Source of the DNA: Apostichopus japonicus
Taxonomy: Eukaryota > Echinodermata > Holothuroidea > Aspidochirotida > Stichopodidae
Reading direction: 5' to 3'
Assembly: GCF_037975245.1 (NCBI RefSeq)
Contig: NC_092565.1
Span: 17,215,999 to 17,279,998 of the forward strand
DNA length: 64,000 bases
Shown here: one piece after another, positions 38,503 through 50,758 of the stretch
Layout of the letters: the number at the start of each line of letters is the position of its first letter
Numbering within the stretch: the stretch's first letter is position 1
Translations under genes and position numbers: made by a program
The notes under the pieces: generated by a model
What the model was told of the DNA's origin: nothing
What the model saw: only the letters and a program-made list of their open reading frames with translations
Database searches by the model: none

Positions 38503-41500
38503 TCAATACTGATTTGCTAAGCTATTCCCAAAAGACATGTCTAAAGTTGAATGTCCCATTTTAAATATAATATGCCACAAAACCCCACTTGGATCACTAC
38601 TTCTAAGAGGCTGAGGACCACAATCTGAAGAAGTGGCCTGTTGTGATTCTGGTTCAACTCTGCCAACCACCTCCTGGGTTTCATTTGCATTATTATCATT
38701 CGTTTCCAGAACTTCTGCACTTCTATCTGCAGTTGTCTGGGGTATCCCCTTACTTTTATTCTTCTCCACAACCGTTTTGTTGGAGCAATCAATGTTGGGA
38801 CCATAATCGGTCTCTTTCCTGGGACCCGCTTCCTGTGATGTTAATGGATGTATTTTGAAATCTCCCTCTTCGTGACTTGGAGTGTTACTCACATGATTAT
38901 CTAAGTGTCCTACTTGGTTCAGAGTAGTTATATCTCCACCCCTTTTGATGTCCCTTACACTGCAAGAAGGAATATCATCAGGCTCTTCAGATTTTAATTT
39001 GTCTTTTGTTTGCATTTCAGATATTCCTGAAGTTACCTTCTCTTCTTCTCGACCTCTAACAAAATGTTCACCTTGTAACCCAACGCCGGGCGTTTCTACC
39101 ATTTTATCATCTCTTGAATTTTTGACCAAACTGTAAGCTTTCTCATCGTCTTCCACCGATATTGTTGTGGTCTGCTGTCTGTTGTGATCAGTTGCCTCAC
39201 TTTGACTAATATTTTCTGCATGTTTCTTTTCCCCTCTATCTCCTACATCTCTGATTTGATTTTCAGGGATCGCTGTCATGGTTGTGGCCTCGTTTCTTGG
39301 ATTCACTGTTGTAGACAGAGGTTGACTGGCTTCAAGCTTAATAGAATCAGATGAACTAGCCTCAGACATAAGGATATCCTCAGATTGACATAGAAAAACG
39401 TCAGTGCTAGCCAGGCTTTTTGGGGAACTACTGCTAATATCAACCTCCACCTTGGTTTTGGAATTTTCATGTCCACTGCCTAAGTCATTAGTATCTGAGA
39501 AACCGTTGTTGCTGTTTCCCAACTGTACACAGTTCTCCTTCTTGGTAGAGACATCACTTCCTTTCTCTGGAGTTGACTTTGGTGTAAGACGAGGAGGTGA
39601 TACATTGTCTGTACATGTTTCGGAGGACCGTATATTGCGCATCAGCTCTTTCACAGGCGATGATGGTGGTGTGACACGGCTGACTGGTAAGTTTCCTGAT
39701 GGAGGTCTGGGTCTTATATTTTCAGCAGCCTCAGCATTCAGTCTCTTTGGAGTTGCACTTGGTGTACGACCAGGTGATACATTCTCCGCACCTGTTTCTG
39801 AGGAGCTGGTAGTACCCTTCTGGCCTCGCACAGGCTGTGATTTTGGTGCAACAGGGCTTGATGGTGAACTAACAGACTGTGGTCCTTGTGGAGTATTCTC
39901 TGATTTATCAAATTTTACAGTGCCTGCATCATGTTCAGTGCGGTTTCTGTTAGCTTGCTGCGGTGAGGGACCAATGTTACCTGCCATCCCCAGCTTTGAT
40001 GCAGCAGTTGGTTCTCTCTGCTGCACCAGACTTGTGTTGTTCTGCTGTGGTTCTGAACCATATTTGCAGGCACTATGAGGTTTAGCAGTAGAATTGTTGA
40101 ATGATGTTTCCATACCAGGCATATTAACTGATGGATATGATGCTTTTGTCTCATAGTTCACCATTGACCTCTTTTGGTTTTTCTCTTCCTGTCTTGCGTG
40201 ACCCTTACCGGATGTTGCTCTTAGAGGTTCCTTCATCAGATCTCTGCTGGGATCTCTCATTCTGTTGTCAGGTGGTCTATGGGACTGTTGAGGTGGATGG
40301 CCCTGGACAGGCATCGGTTGCTTATTAACTGTCTTCATTCCATCACTGTTAAAATGTGTACCTGGGGATGTCCTTGTTGAACTATTCCACTTCTGCAATG
40401 CATCACTTTGCTGTGATTCCAAAAATGAAATTAAATCATAAAGTTATTCTACTGGGAGATCATACAATTGACATATCCAGAAGAGAAAGCATTGTAGCAA
40501 TGATGGCATTTTGTCAAAATGAAGAGGGGCAACTTCAACTTCAATTATTTACTGAAGAAAGTTAAGCTACCATCACAACATTATCAACAAAGCACAACAT
40601 AGATTACAGAAAGTACCCCTCCACCGCTAGATGCCAGGAGAAATCTCCCCTCCCTGCCCCCCTCCCCGCAGCCCCTCCCCCGCCCCCCACCTGCACACCA
40701 TGGTAAGTTAAAATGTTTCTTTACATTTAGCTAACTACTAAGAAATAGACACATTTCAAAAAAGGCTATCTGATCAAATTTTCTCTGTGCAGCAAACTCA
40801 CTCATATCCTTAGAAGGAGTAAGTTTAACCAATTTTTTTCCTATATGAAACAAAAATTGACATTGTATCAGTTATTGTTTGAACAGGGCATTTCTCTGTA
40901 CAACTCAAAACAATACTATAAGTGCTAACTGCATGTAAAGCTATCAACATTTCACAACACAGATGACGGGATGAACCCTTCTTGAATAGCTAACAGTAAA
41001 TCACATATTTCTTATCTGATTCCTGTGACGTCCTTTCAAGTCAATTTTAACCAACAAATACAATTTAAATATCCGACAGTCACTCACATCTTTTAGGTCA
41101 AGTTTCTGCCTTTTACCTCCTTTCAAATTGTTTTCATAGTGATGATGTTTCTCAATGCTCTGACAGAAATTTTCTTGTTCTTGTTGGGATGATAACTGCC
41201 GATTTGAGCCAGCACCATCTTCTTGTGTAATCTAAACATAAAACACATTTATTTAGCTCAATTGTTCATAATACTTTTCACATAGAGGAGTTCAACCTTG
41301 TCAACAATTTCTCAAGACCAATTGCTAAGTCGCTACGAAGTTTTGATATCAATAAAAAACCAAAGTACAGTAAACTCATTACAAATGCACTAATTCAATG
41401 TTTGCTGCTGAGCAACTTTACTGCTCTAACAATGATGAGAACTTCCTCACAATATTAAGACACCATTTGAAAGTCAATCCTATCCTAGACAGTAATATCC

Positions 41501-44500
41501 TCAGGACATGACAGGTGGGCGTGGTGGTCAAGGCAGTGGACTGGTGATCTAAGGATTACAGGTTCAAGCCTTGGCCAGATCATTGTGTTGTTTCCTTGGG
41601 CTAGGCACTTTATCTCCTTTGCCTCTCTTCATCCAGGTGTATAAATGGGGGGACGAGGTAACTTGTAAATATAGTTTCCTGCGCCGGTTTGTGGCTGCAC
41701 CTTATGGGAAGTCCCCCGGGGGACACGTAGTTGTTGTGCACTGTGGTGCCCCAGGAGAGATCGATTGAATTGCACACACTTTGGTGTGTAGGTGTGACAA
41801 GTTACCAATGACCAAGACTAAGTTGTAAAAGTGCTACAATCTCGATGTAGCAGCGCTATATAAGTGTCTTATATGTATGTATAATATGTAATGTGCCATG
41901 ACAGCACAGGTCAAAATGTTTATAACCAGAAAGTCAAATGGCTTTGTGATGCCTGGCCATATTTCATATGAGAATATGTAATTTAACAAAGAATACAATA
42001 TTTGACCCTGGCTATATTCACATGATCAGCAAAGTTTCACCTTTGCCATCTGTTGACCTCTGACCTTCACAGAAATGGTGAGTCTACACACCAAGTATGA
42101 ATTCATCCATCACAAACTTTTCTTGAGTTAAGAGTGTTATAAGGGTATAAGATACGCACATATCACACATGACATCATCATTGCATAGACTTATTTTGTC
42201 CTAGGGCTGGGGGTGGGAAAAAATAAGAAAGTAGTCTTTACTGACAGTACCAGAGCCAGCTATGTGGAAACACAAAACTAGCACATGGCCTTTAAAATGG
42301 GTTTCTCAAAATGAGAGAGCAAACATGAGATAGTTAAAAGGTTTTGGCACTTTACCGTCCTCCATCTTACCACCTCCTTAATTTTTGAGACCACGTCAAG
42401 CCTTTCAATACTACAAAGTCTCGAAATTAAGTTTCCAAGGTTGGCTTGGGAAGGGTTTTTCTGATACCACCTTTCAACCAAGCGAGCAGAACGATTGTCC
42501 AAAGTTGCAAGCCAATTCCTTTCTTCCCAAGTCATACCTGTTGAGAATAAACCAAGGATTAGAGTGTAACAAATATGTTTTGTTGTCATCTTCACCAAAC
42601 TCAGAACCATATTGTCATTGTGTAACAATTGTAAAACTAAGGACAAAATGGTCAGTAAAACTTCATTTGAAAAAGGCTCCTCCCACCCTCCCCCCTCCCT
42701 CTCTCCACAGACATAAATATTCCATATAATTTACTAAATTATTTTCCATTACTACACAGGTGAAATTGCTGCTTACACAGTTCAGAAAATAGAAAATAGA
42801 ATCCAGTTTGGAATTAATACAGCTAATGGATTCTCTCCTAGTTTAAGTGAAATCATGATTGTTCTCAGGATTTTGCCCATTGGTCCCTATTCATTTATTG
42901 GGTATGTGAGGGTCTTAATACTACGATTAACTGTGCTTTAAAGAAAAATAAAATGCCTTTTATTCCAGCTTTATAATCCTATGAGGTAGCCTAGAGGCTT
43001 AAATGTAGGTTAGCAACTTGATTGCATTTCTAAGTACATCTTTCATCCCTTACAAGGTTGTACAGTATGAAGCAGGTAGCACAATGTTTCATGTGACATC
43101 AAAGAAGTAGTTCTACTTGTCCAAACAAAGATGCTACTGTATTTAACATATGTCACTTTTTTGCCCTTTTACTGACATTATGAAGCAGTTTCTAGAACTT
43201 GCATTCATGGGCTAGCTGTGTCACTGGTGTGTTTTGGGTGACACACATGTAACATGCGTGCAGTGTACAGTGCGGAAGGGATGGACGGTGTCCTATGTAC
43301 ACCAGGGGAACTCCCTAGAACAGTGTGTGACCTAGCCTTTGAAACATTTGTACAGCTACCGTCAGAGAGTCCACAAGGGGCTATAAACTGGCAATACTTC
43401 TGACAAGTTAATGGTCACAAGTAATTCACCTACAAGTTTTATATGCACCGTAAGTCTAACGTAAAAGTAACGTCTACCCTGAAAGCATAGCAGACTTGAG
43501 AAGTCAGTTACATTTGTGGAGAATAAACACAACAAATTACATTACAATATACATAGAGATATCAACAGCCAAGTCAGGTCCTGGGAACGACCGTCTCATC
43601 ATGCCCATATTTAGTGACTTTCAGTTTACGTTACATATATTATGTATATGAAATATCATTATTCTATATCTTATATCTTGCCTGCCACACCTGTATTGTC
43701 CCCAGCTCTCTCATGTACACCCCCGAAACCCCTCATCTGGCCTGCTCTCTGAAAGATACTATTACGAAGATGCAACCAGTTGCATCTTGCAGTTACAAAA
43801 TACAAATCAGCATACCAAAACAATCAGCTAAGTCTTCCCAGCTGTGGCTGATACCAACATCTTGATCTAACAATCTGAGGGCAGCTCTCACACCAGCTGG
43901 CAAATCTGACACTGGAGTGTCTTCCGAGATCGACCTCCGATTAGAGGGTGGTGGTTGGTTCTCTGAGATCCTGTGTGTGGTCTGACACACAGTTGACCGG
44001 ACAACAGGAGTAGGAGAAAGTAAGCTACCTGTGCCAAACAGAGGGCATAAAACACACAAAATTATCACAGAAAGGTACTGAAAATGTAATGACATCCATC
44101 AGCAAGAAATAATGAAGATTGTTTACGAGGAAAATGATATCGTTTGGTATCCTACAGTAAGCGACTCAACCGAATGCAGAAAATCCAGGTTTTGATAAAC
44201 AATCTCTAGAAACCTCTTAATTGCTCAATTATCCCCTGGGAGGAGACAAAAATATTGCTCTGTTCTCTTATTTATTAAGCTTCCTTTTAAATAAACACTA
44301 TACACTTCCAAGAAACATGTGCCTTAGGTACCAAATTCACATGTGGGAACCTGTGCTTAAATCCCTGAAAATTCAAGGGAGGTATCTGTGCAAAAGTGTG
44401 ATTATGACACACATTTGCCAGTTTTCAACCTTTGTGACACATTACTATGTATAGGTTTTACAATGTGAAAGGGGTGGAAACTCCCAAAACACAGGTTGAC

Positions 44501-47298
44501 AACAAAATCTATGACAACCAGTGGCAAGAAATCCAATTTTGTGATAATGTGTGAACTAGCAGAGTTTTCTGTGACACAGAATTCTCCATGTTGTCTATAT
44601 TGAATTATTTATGAATAAGATTCTCAGGTACAAAAACATATTTTCAAATTTTGTTACATGTGTAAAACCACTGGTTTCCATAAATATTCACATGTTTTAG
44701 GAAGACATGGAAAAAAATTATTTTTTTATCTATGGAATTGGGCTCAATAAACACAGGTTTTTGAAGTGTATTCAAGTGTCTTTCCTTTCTGTGTTACCTG
44801 ACAGCGTAATTGTTAGGGTTTGGTGGCAGTCAATGTTAATTTGACACTCAAATAATGCAACATTCCCGAGGGAAAAGGGGAAGTGATATTTTTGTTGTTA
44901 ATTTCTGGGTAGTTATATTTTTACCTTCTGGATAGTAGTTCTCAGACATGGGTTCATCAATATTAGAGTTTTCTGGAGGTGTGTAACAGATGAACCAATC
45001 CCTAGTAGCTTATCTAGAGATAACATTCAAACACTAGACTTGTGAGTTGTTTACTCAACTTTGTCCCAGTCTCACAACCAATGGCAGTGCAATATTGTTC
45101 CTTACTTGAATATTACTCCTACTGTACAGTACTTCATGATTACAGTAGTACACTGAATGAGAGAATAGAAATCATATAATTACGATGAGAGAATATGAAT
45201 CATATTTTTCCTGGGATATAATCCCATTCTATCCAAGTTAAAGGGACATCATCCCATTCTATCCAAGTTAAAGGGACATCATCCCATTCTATCCAAGTTA
45301 AAGGGACATCATCCCATTCTATCCAAGTTAAAGGGACATCATCCCATTCTATCCAAGTTAAAGGGACATTATCCCATTCTATCCAAGTGACAGGGAAATC
45401 ATCCCATTCTATCCAAGTGACAGGGACATCATCCCATTCTATCCAAGTTAAAGGGACATCATCCCATTCTATCCAAGTTACAGGGACATCATCCCATTCT
45501 ATCCAAGTTACAGGGACATCAACCCATTCTTTCCAAGTTACAGGGACATTATTGTACTTAAAAAACCAACCTTCTTTATCAGACTTCATCATCTCGAGAA
45601 TTTCAACAGGACCTATTTCCTCTAAGCCTTCAATAAGTTGGTCATACCATCCTGTCTTCCCTACTAAGCAGGAGCAAAGCTCTCTGTTGGCAGTTGTATC
45701 ACCTTCGTTGCGAGTGTACCTTCTTATTCTTTGCTGCAAACAGGGAAGCAAAATTGCCATGGTAACCATTATGTTATTCTACTAGCAGAAATCTTCAGAA
45801 ACAGTTTACTTTGTCTTTGAAATAGCATCGACCACGTTTTAGGTTATAGATCAGGCCCAAATGTCAAAAGACAAGAATTTGCATAAAGTTACATGTTTTA
45901 TTGCAGGATCTTCCTTCAGAGGCTAACTGAAACTTAAACAGACTAAGAATATATCTATTAACACTCAGATGTACAGACAACCTTTCAAACTATGTGCTTT
46001 ACCACCTGTAATCTTAGCATTGTTTTGAGCCATTCATACAATGGCAATAAAATCATACATAGTAAGGGTGAATTAGGGACATCTTTGGCATATGCTACAG
46101 TTAAATGCTACCATGAGTTATTATATTCTAAACAAGAAGAACTGCCAGCGGTTATGACTTTTTAAGTTTTTACATAATGCGCAAAGTGCCACAGTCAAAG
46201 CCACCTCAGAAGGACTTTGTAATTGTCAAGTATACATAAAAAAAATTGCATAAAATTTTGACTTAGCAACCATCATTTCTTTTGCATTTAGCATAATAGA
46301 GTATAAAACCTCCTTTACAGCATCATTTGAACCTCAAATTAGCCTATATTTCTTTTCATTGGGGCGAGCAGCGAACGTTTTCATGCCACGGGAAAGAATA
46401 AATTATCACCTACTATTCAATTTATTGATGTTACACACAAAAAAATGCATATTTCTCAGAAAATTTTGGGTGACAAAAGCCTTCTAAGTGCCACCATTTT
46501 ACATGTAGGCATCACCAGGATTAAAAAAAAATTTAATAGGGGAGGGGGACGCCCCCTCCCCTTATACCCTTCCCCAGGACGGCGATTCGTGGCATGGACC
46601 AGCATTTGCCTACTCAAGAGTTGGGAGCTATGACTGTGTGATATATTAATTCTGTAGATTTGACTTTTCAGTCGTTTAAAGGCCAGGTAGTTATAAATGT
46701 TGTCATCTAAGCACATCACATCAAAGTATTGTTTATACTGTGTCATTGTCTAAGAATTGTTTATACTGTGAAAGCTTCAGCATCCCTTGGGCAGTGTAAT
46801 TATAATTAATTCCAAGGGGAAAAGAATGGGCCTGCCAGTCACCCTAGATGAAGTGATCATGGTCGTAAGTAAGAGGAAAAGAGGAGTGAGATAGGGACAT
46901 AAAGGCACAGAGCAGTTTTGACGTAACTGTGAGGAACGTATCAAAGGTACAAATCAAAGGTTAATGGCTTTTGTATTCAAAGCCATCAAACCAAATATTC
47001 CTAGAGGAAGGCCAATTGTCGCAAAAGTTTGAGTAAATGCTGTACAGTAAGCTACTCACGATAACATCACTCTTACATACTCTGAAGCTCCCAGAGTGTA
47101 CTTGTAGGCAACACTAGTTTACCAAACTATAAATTCAGTAATAGAAAAAGCTGCACAGGTAAATACTCGTACCATATCTGATTGTAAGCTGATGCAAGGT
47201 AGCTTATCCAATAGGTCACCTGGGGACACCTTATTATTGAAATCAAAGGCAATCTCTCTTAACCTTTTTCTTCGTCTCTTATCCAAGATGTTGTCCAT
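38503..47298 (-). CDS. CARD-Death domain adaptor with long disordered tail (RLR/MAVS-type CARD)
   Basis: Six coding exons on the minus strand: 47298-47173, 45733-45571, 44028-43816, 42537-42371, 41231-41088 and 40410-38503. Phases agree at all junctions (0, 1, 1, 0, 0), giving 906 residues. Residues about 18-95 form a CARD resembling those of MAVS and the RIG-I/MDA5 group: SPGDLLDKLPC, then NEGDTTANRELCSCLV, then GWYDQLIEGLEEIGPVEILEMM. Residues about 138-222 form a Death domain, with SWEDLADCFGMTWEERNWL, WYQKNPSQANLGNLISRL and DVVSKIKE. The remaining ~680 residues are Ser/Pro/Thr/Gln-rich and look disordered. I see no transmembrane tail like that of MAVS and no clear pLxIS motif (nearest is EVDIS). 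Exon 4 has a second donor 15 nt further on (42356). A 5' non-coding exon is expected, since an acceptor opens just upstream of the ATG. The likely role is a cytosolic immune or cell-death signalling adaptor; RAIDD-like and MAVS-like relationships are both open. Confidence 0.85.
41515..41896 (+). mobile_element. Full-length tRNA-derived SINE (382 bp)
   Basis: The head is class II tRNA-like (Leu/Ser type), with an A-box region (GTGGTGGTCAAGGCAGTGG) and a B-box GGTTCAAGCC about 40 bp later. The body contains a GC-rich core near 41700 and an ending AGCGCTATATAAGTGTC followed by a TATG-rich tail. CATGACAG flanks it at 41507-41514 and 41897-41904, a perfect 8-bp target-site duplication. It sits in the intron between coding exons 4 and 5 of the CARD-Death gene, in the opposite orientation. 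Confidence 0.88.
42538..43815. other. Intron 3 of the CARD-Death gene
   Basis: Bounded by the coding exons ending at 43816 and beginning at 42537. The GTATGC donor and CTCAACAG acceptor fit. No further element recognised. Confidence 0.6.
44029..45220. other. Intron 2 of the CARD-Death gene, distal part
   Basis: No exon recognised. The intron begins at the donor GTTGGT just below 45571 and runs first through the 30-bp minisatellite. Confidence 0.6.
45221..45550. repeat. 30-bp minisatellite, 11 copies
   Basis: The unit ATCCCATTCTATCCAAGTTA plus a ten-base AAGGGACATC block repeats at 45221, 45251 and so on to 45521, with few substitutions. Each unit is ten codons, so both strands stay open. 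On the minus strand it is in frame with CARD exon 2 through the unspliced donor and reads as a ten-residue repeat containing WIEWDDVPLT. It lies about 20 bp inside intron 2. Confidence 0.95.
45734..47172. other. Intron 1 of the CARD-Death gene
   Basis: Runs from the GTACGA donor to the TTTGCAG acceptor. Near 46530-46580 it holds a G/C-rich patch (GGGGAGGGGG, CCCCCTCCCC) like those in the hAT-like elements of this window, probably a fragment of one. Confidence 0.55.
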
Positions 47299-47310
47299 CT
47301 CTTCCTGAAC

Positions 47311-50300
47311 CTGTTAAGGACCTGTAGGGAGATGCAGTATATTTTAATTAAAGTTAAGTCTTCCTGAAGTTAGAATAGGGTACCGTAGGTGTGGAAAAGT
47401 GTATGATTTGTGTGCTCCATGCAAATTTACTTACCTGTATAATAAAGACAAATTCTGGGTTAGCCATTTGTGGCACCCAAACGTTACAGGGGACCATCAT
47501 AAACAGTATAGATTCAATAGTTTCTCCTTATGTAAAAGGCAATGACTGCAATTTATAACCATTCCTTGACATTCGACAGGTGGGGGTACGGGGGAAACTC
47601 AAATCAGTAGGCCAAAAATGACGTGTGCGATACTTAATACCAAAGAAAGTGTCTAGGAAACTTTCTTGGTCATATCTTTATGAATGCTTGTAACATTGTA
47701 AAAGGGCTTGTAGCCTAAAAAGTAGTGAGAAAGTTTGAAGTAGTACAGCAGGCCTCAGAATGCAGGGGCTTTTTTGGGTACAAATGCTAGTGGATTTCCA
47801 TGTTTGCCATGTGAAGAAAAATGGCACTTGCATTTTGCTGTTAGTAGATCCATATTTGCTTTGTATTAATTCATATAAAATCCCAGTTAGAATTTGATTT
47901 TAGCACGTAAATCTTTTTACACACTGGCATTTCTAGCAAGCGACTAAAATTGATAATTAAACTTTTTTTATAGAATAAAGCTACAATTATCAATGTGACT
48001 TTGTGACATTCTTTCCAAGCCTTGTCAATGAATGTCATTCCATACACAACCAACCTATTTGAATTTTTCTCCTCTTTTTGGCATAGATCTCAGATACATA
48101 TTGATCTAATGCTGCAAATATGTGGATAATGAATAAAAAAAAAAACTCATCATCATAACTGAGCTTTAGAGACCTATAGTGCGTACCACATAAGTATATA
48201 AGATGCACTTGAATGTTTACTGTGTGCTACCCAAGTAATAACAAAGGGAGACAATGTGATACAATGCCAGGAATCAAAGAAGTTGAGATACAGCATGTAC
48301 TGTATGAAAGTAAAAACAAATGGTTAGTCAAACATTGCTGTAAATTAGCAAATCTTTGTGCGATTCATCACTAGCATTAAATGTTTGTATGTAAGCTTAC
48401 TTATATCAGCTAGACTGTTATTTATTGTGTCCAATATACAGTATATCAGAAGAAATATATATCTCCTTTCTAGTCAGATTTCTAGACCTTTCTTATACTG
48501 TATAATTTGTCACATTTTGCTTTAAATGAAATAAAATAATTCAAGGTCATCCCCAATTAAGTGAAGGTCTTGTCTATTGGTACGTTTAAGTGCCAATAAC
48601 AACCGTTATTGTTACGTTAGCATACCAATAAGCATCGATATTCGCACGAACATGCTCGTGCTTATAGACAGTGACTTTGCACATGAAGGCGTACTAATAA
48701 GGATTGTTATTTGCAGGAATGTGTATGTGGGTATAGGTAGGCATGTAATGATTAGAAAAGCACTGCCAATAAACATTTATATTCGCACGAACGTGTTCGT
48801 ACTGAGTAGGAGGGGAAGGTAAACCATGGCCACAACACCAGTGTTGGGTGTGCACGGTCGATTTGCCTTCCCTCACCCCCCCCCTGGCCCCCCTCAAGAT
48901 TTTGGTCTACGAAAATTTGCTGATTCTCAAAAAATGGTTATCTTTTTCAAAATCAATAGCCAAATCTGTAAAATATGAGAGAAATAAGAGATGTGATCAA
49001 TTCTGGAAAAATTCAGAAAAATAATTAAAGATTTTGCTGGAATATTTCAGAAGAGATTTGTTGCAAACGGAATATGATGAATTTAATTCATCTACAGTAG
49101 TCGCTTGTTTGCTGCTACAACCGTTTTGGAATCCTTTATTACAAAAATAGAACAAGAGCATCAATGACGCAGTATCTCAATACGGGAAGTTCTAATTTCG
49201 ATTCCTAGTTTCTTATCTTTGCTGTCTCTACAATTATCTATATCAATATATATAATATTTTTGGTCTTGTATATACGTAGTTTGACGTCAATGACAACAG
49301 TCAAATAAGAAGAGGCGAACAACTCGACCATATTCTTGATGCCTGCCTTGAGAAAGCTAGGCCTATCGACCTACTGTAGGTTACTGTAGACTGTAGTGGT
49401 GACTACCATCAAAACTGTGTACACTTCCAATTATCAAAACAACCCACATTTTTCCATCTCAATAATTTTGACATGAAGATTTCTTGGATTTATGACTTGG
49501 AAAAAATAATGTGTACACATATGTAGAATATAAGTTTTAAATTGAAAGTGATGGATGGCCTCCTCCTCCCCTAATACTCACCCCAGTTCCTCTCCATTTT
49601 AGTATTTTCTTTTAATTCTTTGTATATTTGATGTCAAACATCACAGGTTCAAAAGAAAGTAGTTTCTTATAACCTTATTATATCCTTATAAATAAAACAT
49701 AACCTTATCCAATTTTTATAGTCTTATAAAAGTTGTGATGCTATGGCCGGCTCCTCTTTTATACATACTCCAGTGAAAATAAAATGTGATAGATTATAAT
49801 TTTTGTTTTTAATTCTTTTTGGGGGGGGGGGTTAAAGAAATATACCAAACAAGCTGTTAATTCATAATGATGCTTCATTCTAGAAATGCACAATATACAT
49901 GCACTCTATTCCAAATGAATAGTTGTTGTATTATCCCATTAACATTATATTAAATTTATGGAGTCACAGTTAATATATAAGTTGGAAACTTAACTTAAAA
50001 ATTAAAACACACTGTAAGGCAATCAAACAAACTTACTTTACCCTGGCCCAAAACTGCCTGAACAGCACCAGTACATGTACAATGCTAATGTGGCTATTAC
50101 TAAATGAAGGCCTAATATAGAATGCATTAGGCCTAGCCTAAACTTGTAGCCTTCAGCAGCACAACAAAGTGTATACGTTGTAATGTTACCGACCAGGTAA
50201 TATGTTGTTCAATGTCCAAATAAAGACAGAAATACTTCTATAAAGAATTACAGAAATGTATTGAGAGGTTAACACTCGGAAGGCCAGATCGCAAGAAGCC

Positions 50301-50671
50301 GATCCTTGAACATACAGGCTATGCACCAAACAGTAATGATGTTGGTGCGCGACATATAAAGTAGCTCTTAAACGTATAGCTTAATAATGTCACATACGTA
50401 ATTATACAAAATACCTGATGGGCAATCAAACAAACTTATCATGACTCTTGCTCTGAAAAACTACCTGAACAACAGAACAATCCTTAAATTGATATTACTA
50501 AAACCATGGAGCTATAAACAGACGAAGTCCTAATATAAATTAAATGCACAACAATGTGTATATGGAATTAGTGTGCAATACACGACCAGTACCAACATCT
50601 CACAACAGTACAGTAAATTGGTCGTGAGGGTGACCATTTTCGTATATATCTAACATGTAGCTGCCATGAGG
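47311..50671. other. 5' flank or first intron of the CARD-Death gene
   Basis: An acceptor (CTTAACAG) opens coding exon 1 at 47310, so this stretch likely contains a 5' non-coding exon and an intron. I could not place that exon. Apart from the repeat pair near 48.7 kb and homopolymer tracts, nothing else is recognised. Confidence 0.45.
48625..48803. repeat. Direct repeat pair around TATTCGCACGAAC
   Basis: About 39 bp starting CCAATAA is repeated at 48625-48664 and 48766-48803, each including TATTCGCACGAACNTG and a nearby reverse-complement word (CTCGTG, TTCGTAC). The same word appears inverted at 51233-51282. It may be the end of a small foldback element. Confidence 0.5.
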
Positions 50672-50758
50672 CATAGCCAATCTGCTACAAACCAGACTTG
50701 GAGGCGGGGCTTGAGTCATAGCCAATCTGCTACACAAGACTTGGAGGCGGGGCTTAAT
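50672..50758 (-). promoter_or_regulatory. Duplicated CCAAT-box/GC-box segment, candidate promoter
   Basis: Two tandem ~44-bp copies each carry AGCCAATCTG (an NF-Y-type CCAAT box) and GGAGGCGGGGCTT (an Sp1/KLF-type GC box), separated by about 14 bp. Copy two lacks three bases between the boxes. It lies about 3.4 kb upstream of coding exon 1 of the minus-strand CARD-Death gene. A promoter role for that gene is inferred; a plus-strand or bidirectional promoter, or a chance feature of a repeat, is possible. Confidence 0.4.

Noticed and set aside
39404-40078. 224-residue plus-strand frame opposite the last CARD-Death exon
   Set aside because: It is antisense to a long real exon with Ser/Pro-rich codons, which often leaves the complement open. 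No domain and no splice or promoter support.
40411-40422. The ATG at 40422 (MESQ) as the start of a separate 639-residue protein
   Set aside because: An in-frame splice acceptor (GAATCACAG) lies just after it, and upstream exons join in phase with CARD and Death domains. The ATG lies in the intron.
45387-45785. 132-residue plus-strand frame through the minisatellite
   Set aside because: Antisense to the CARD exon and composed of the translated 30-bp unit.
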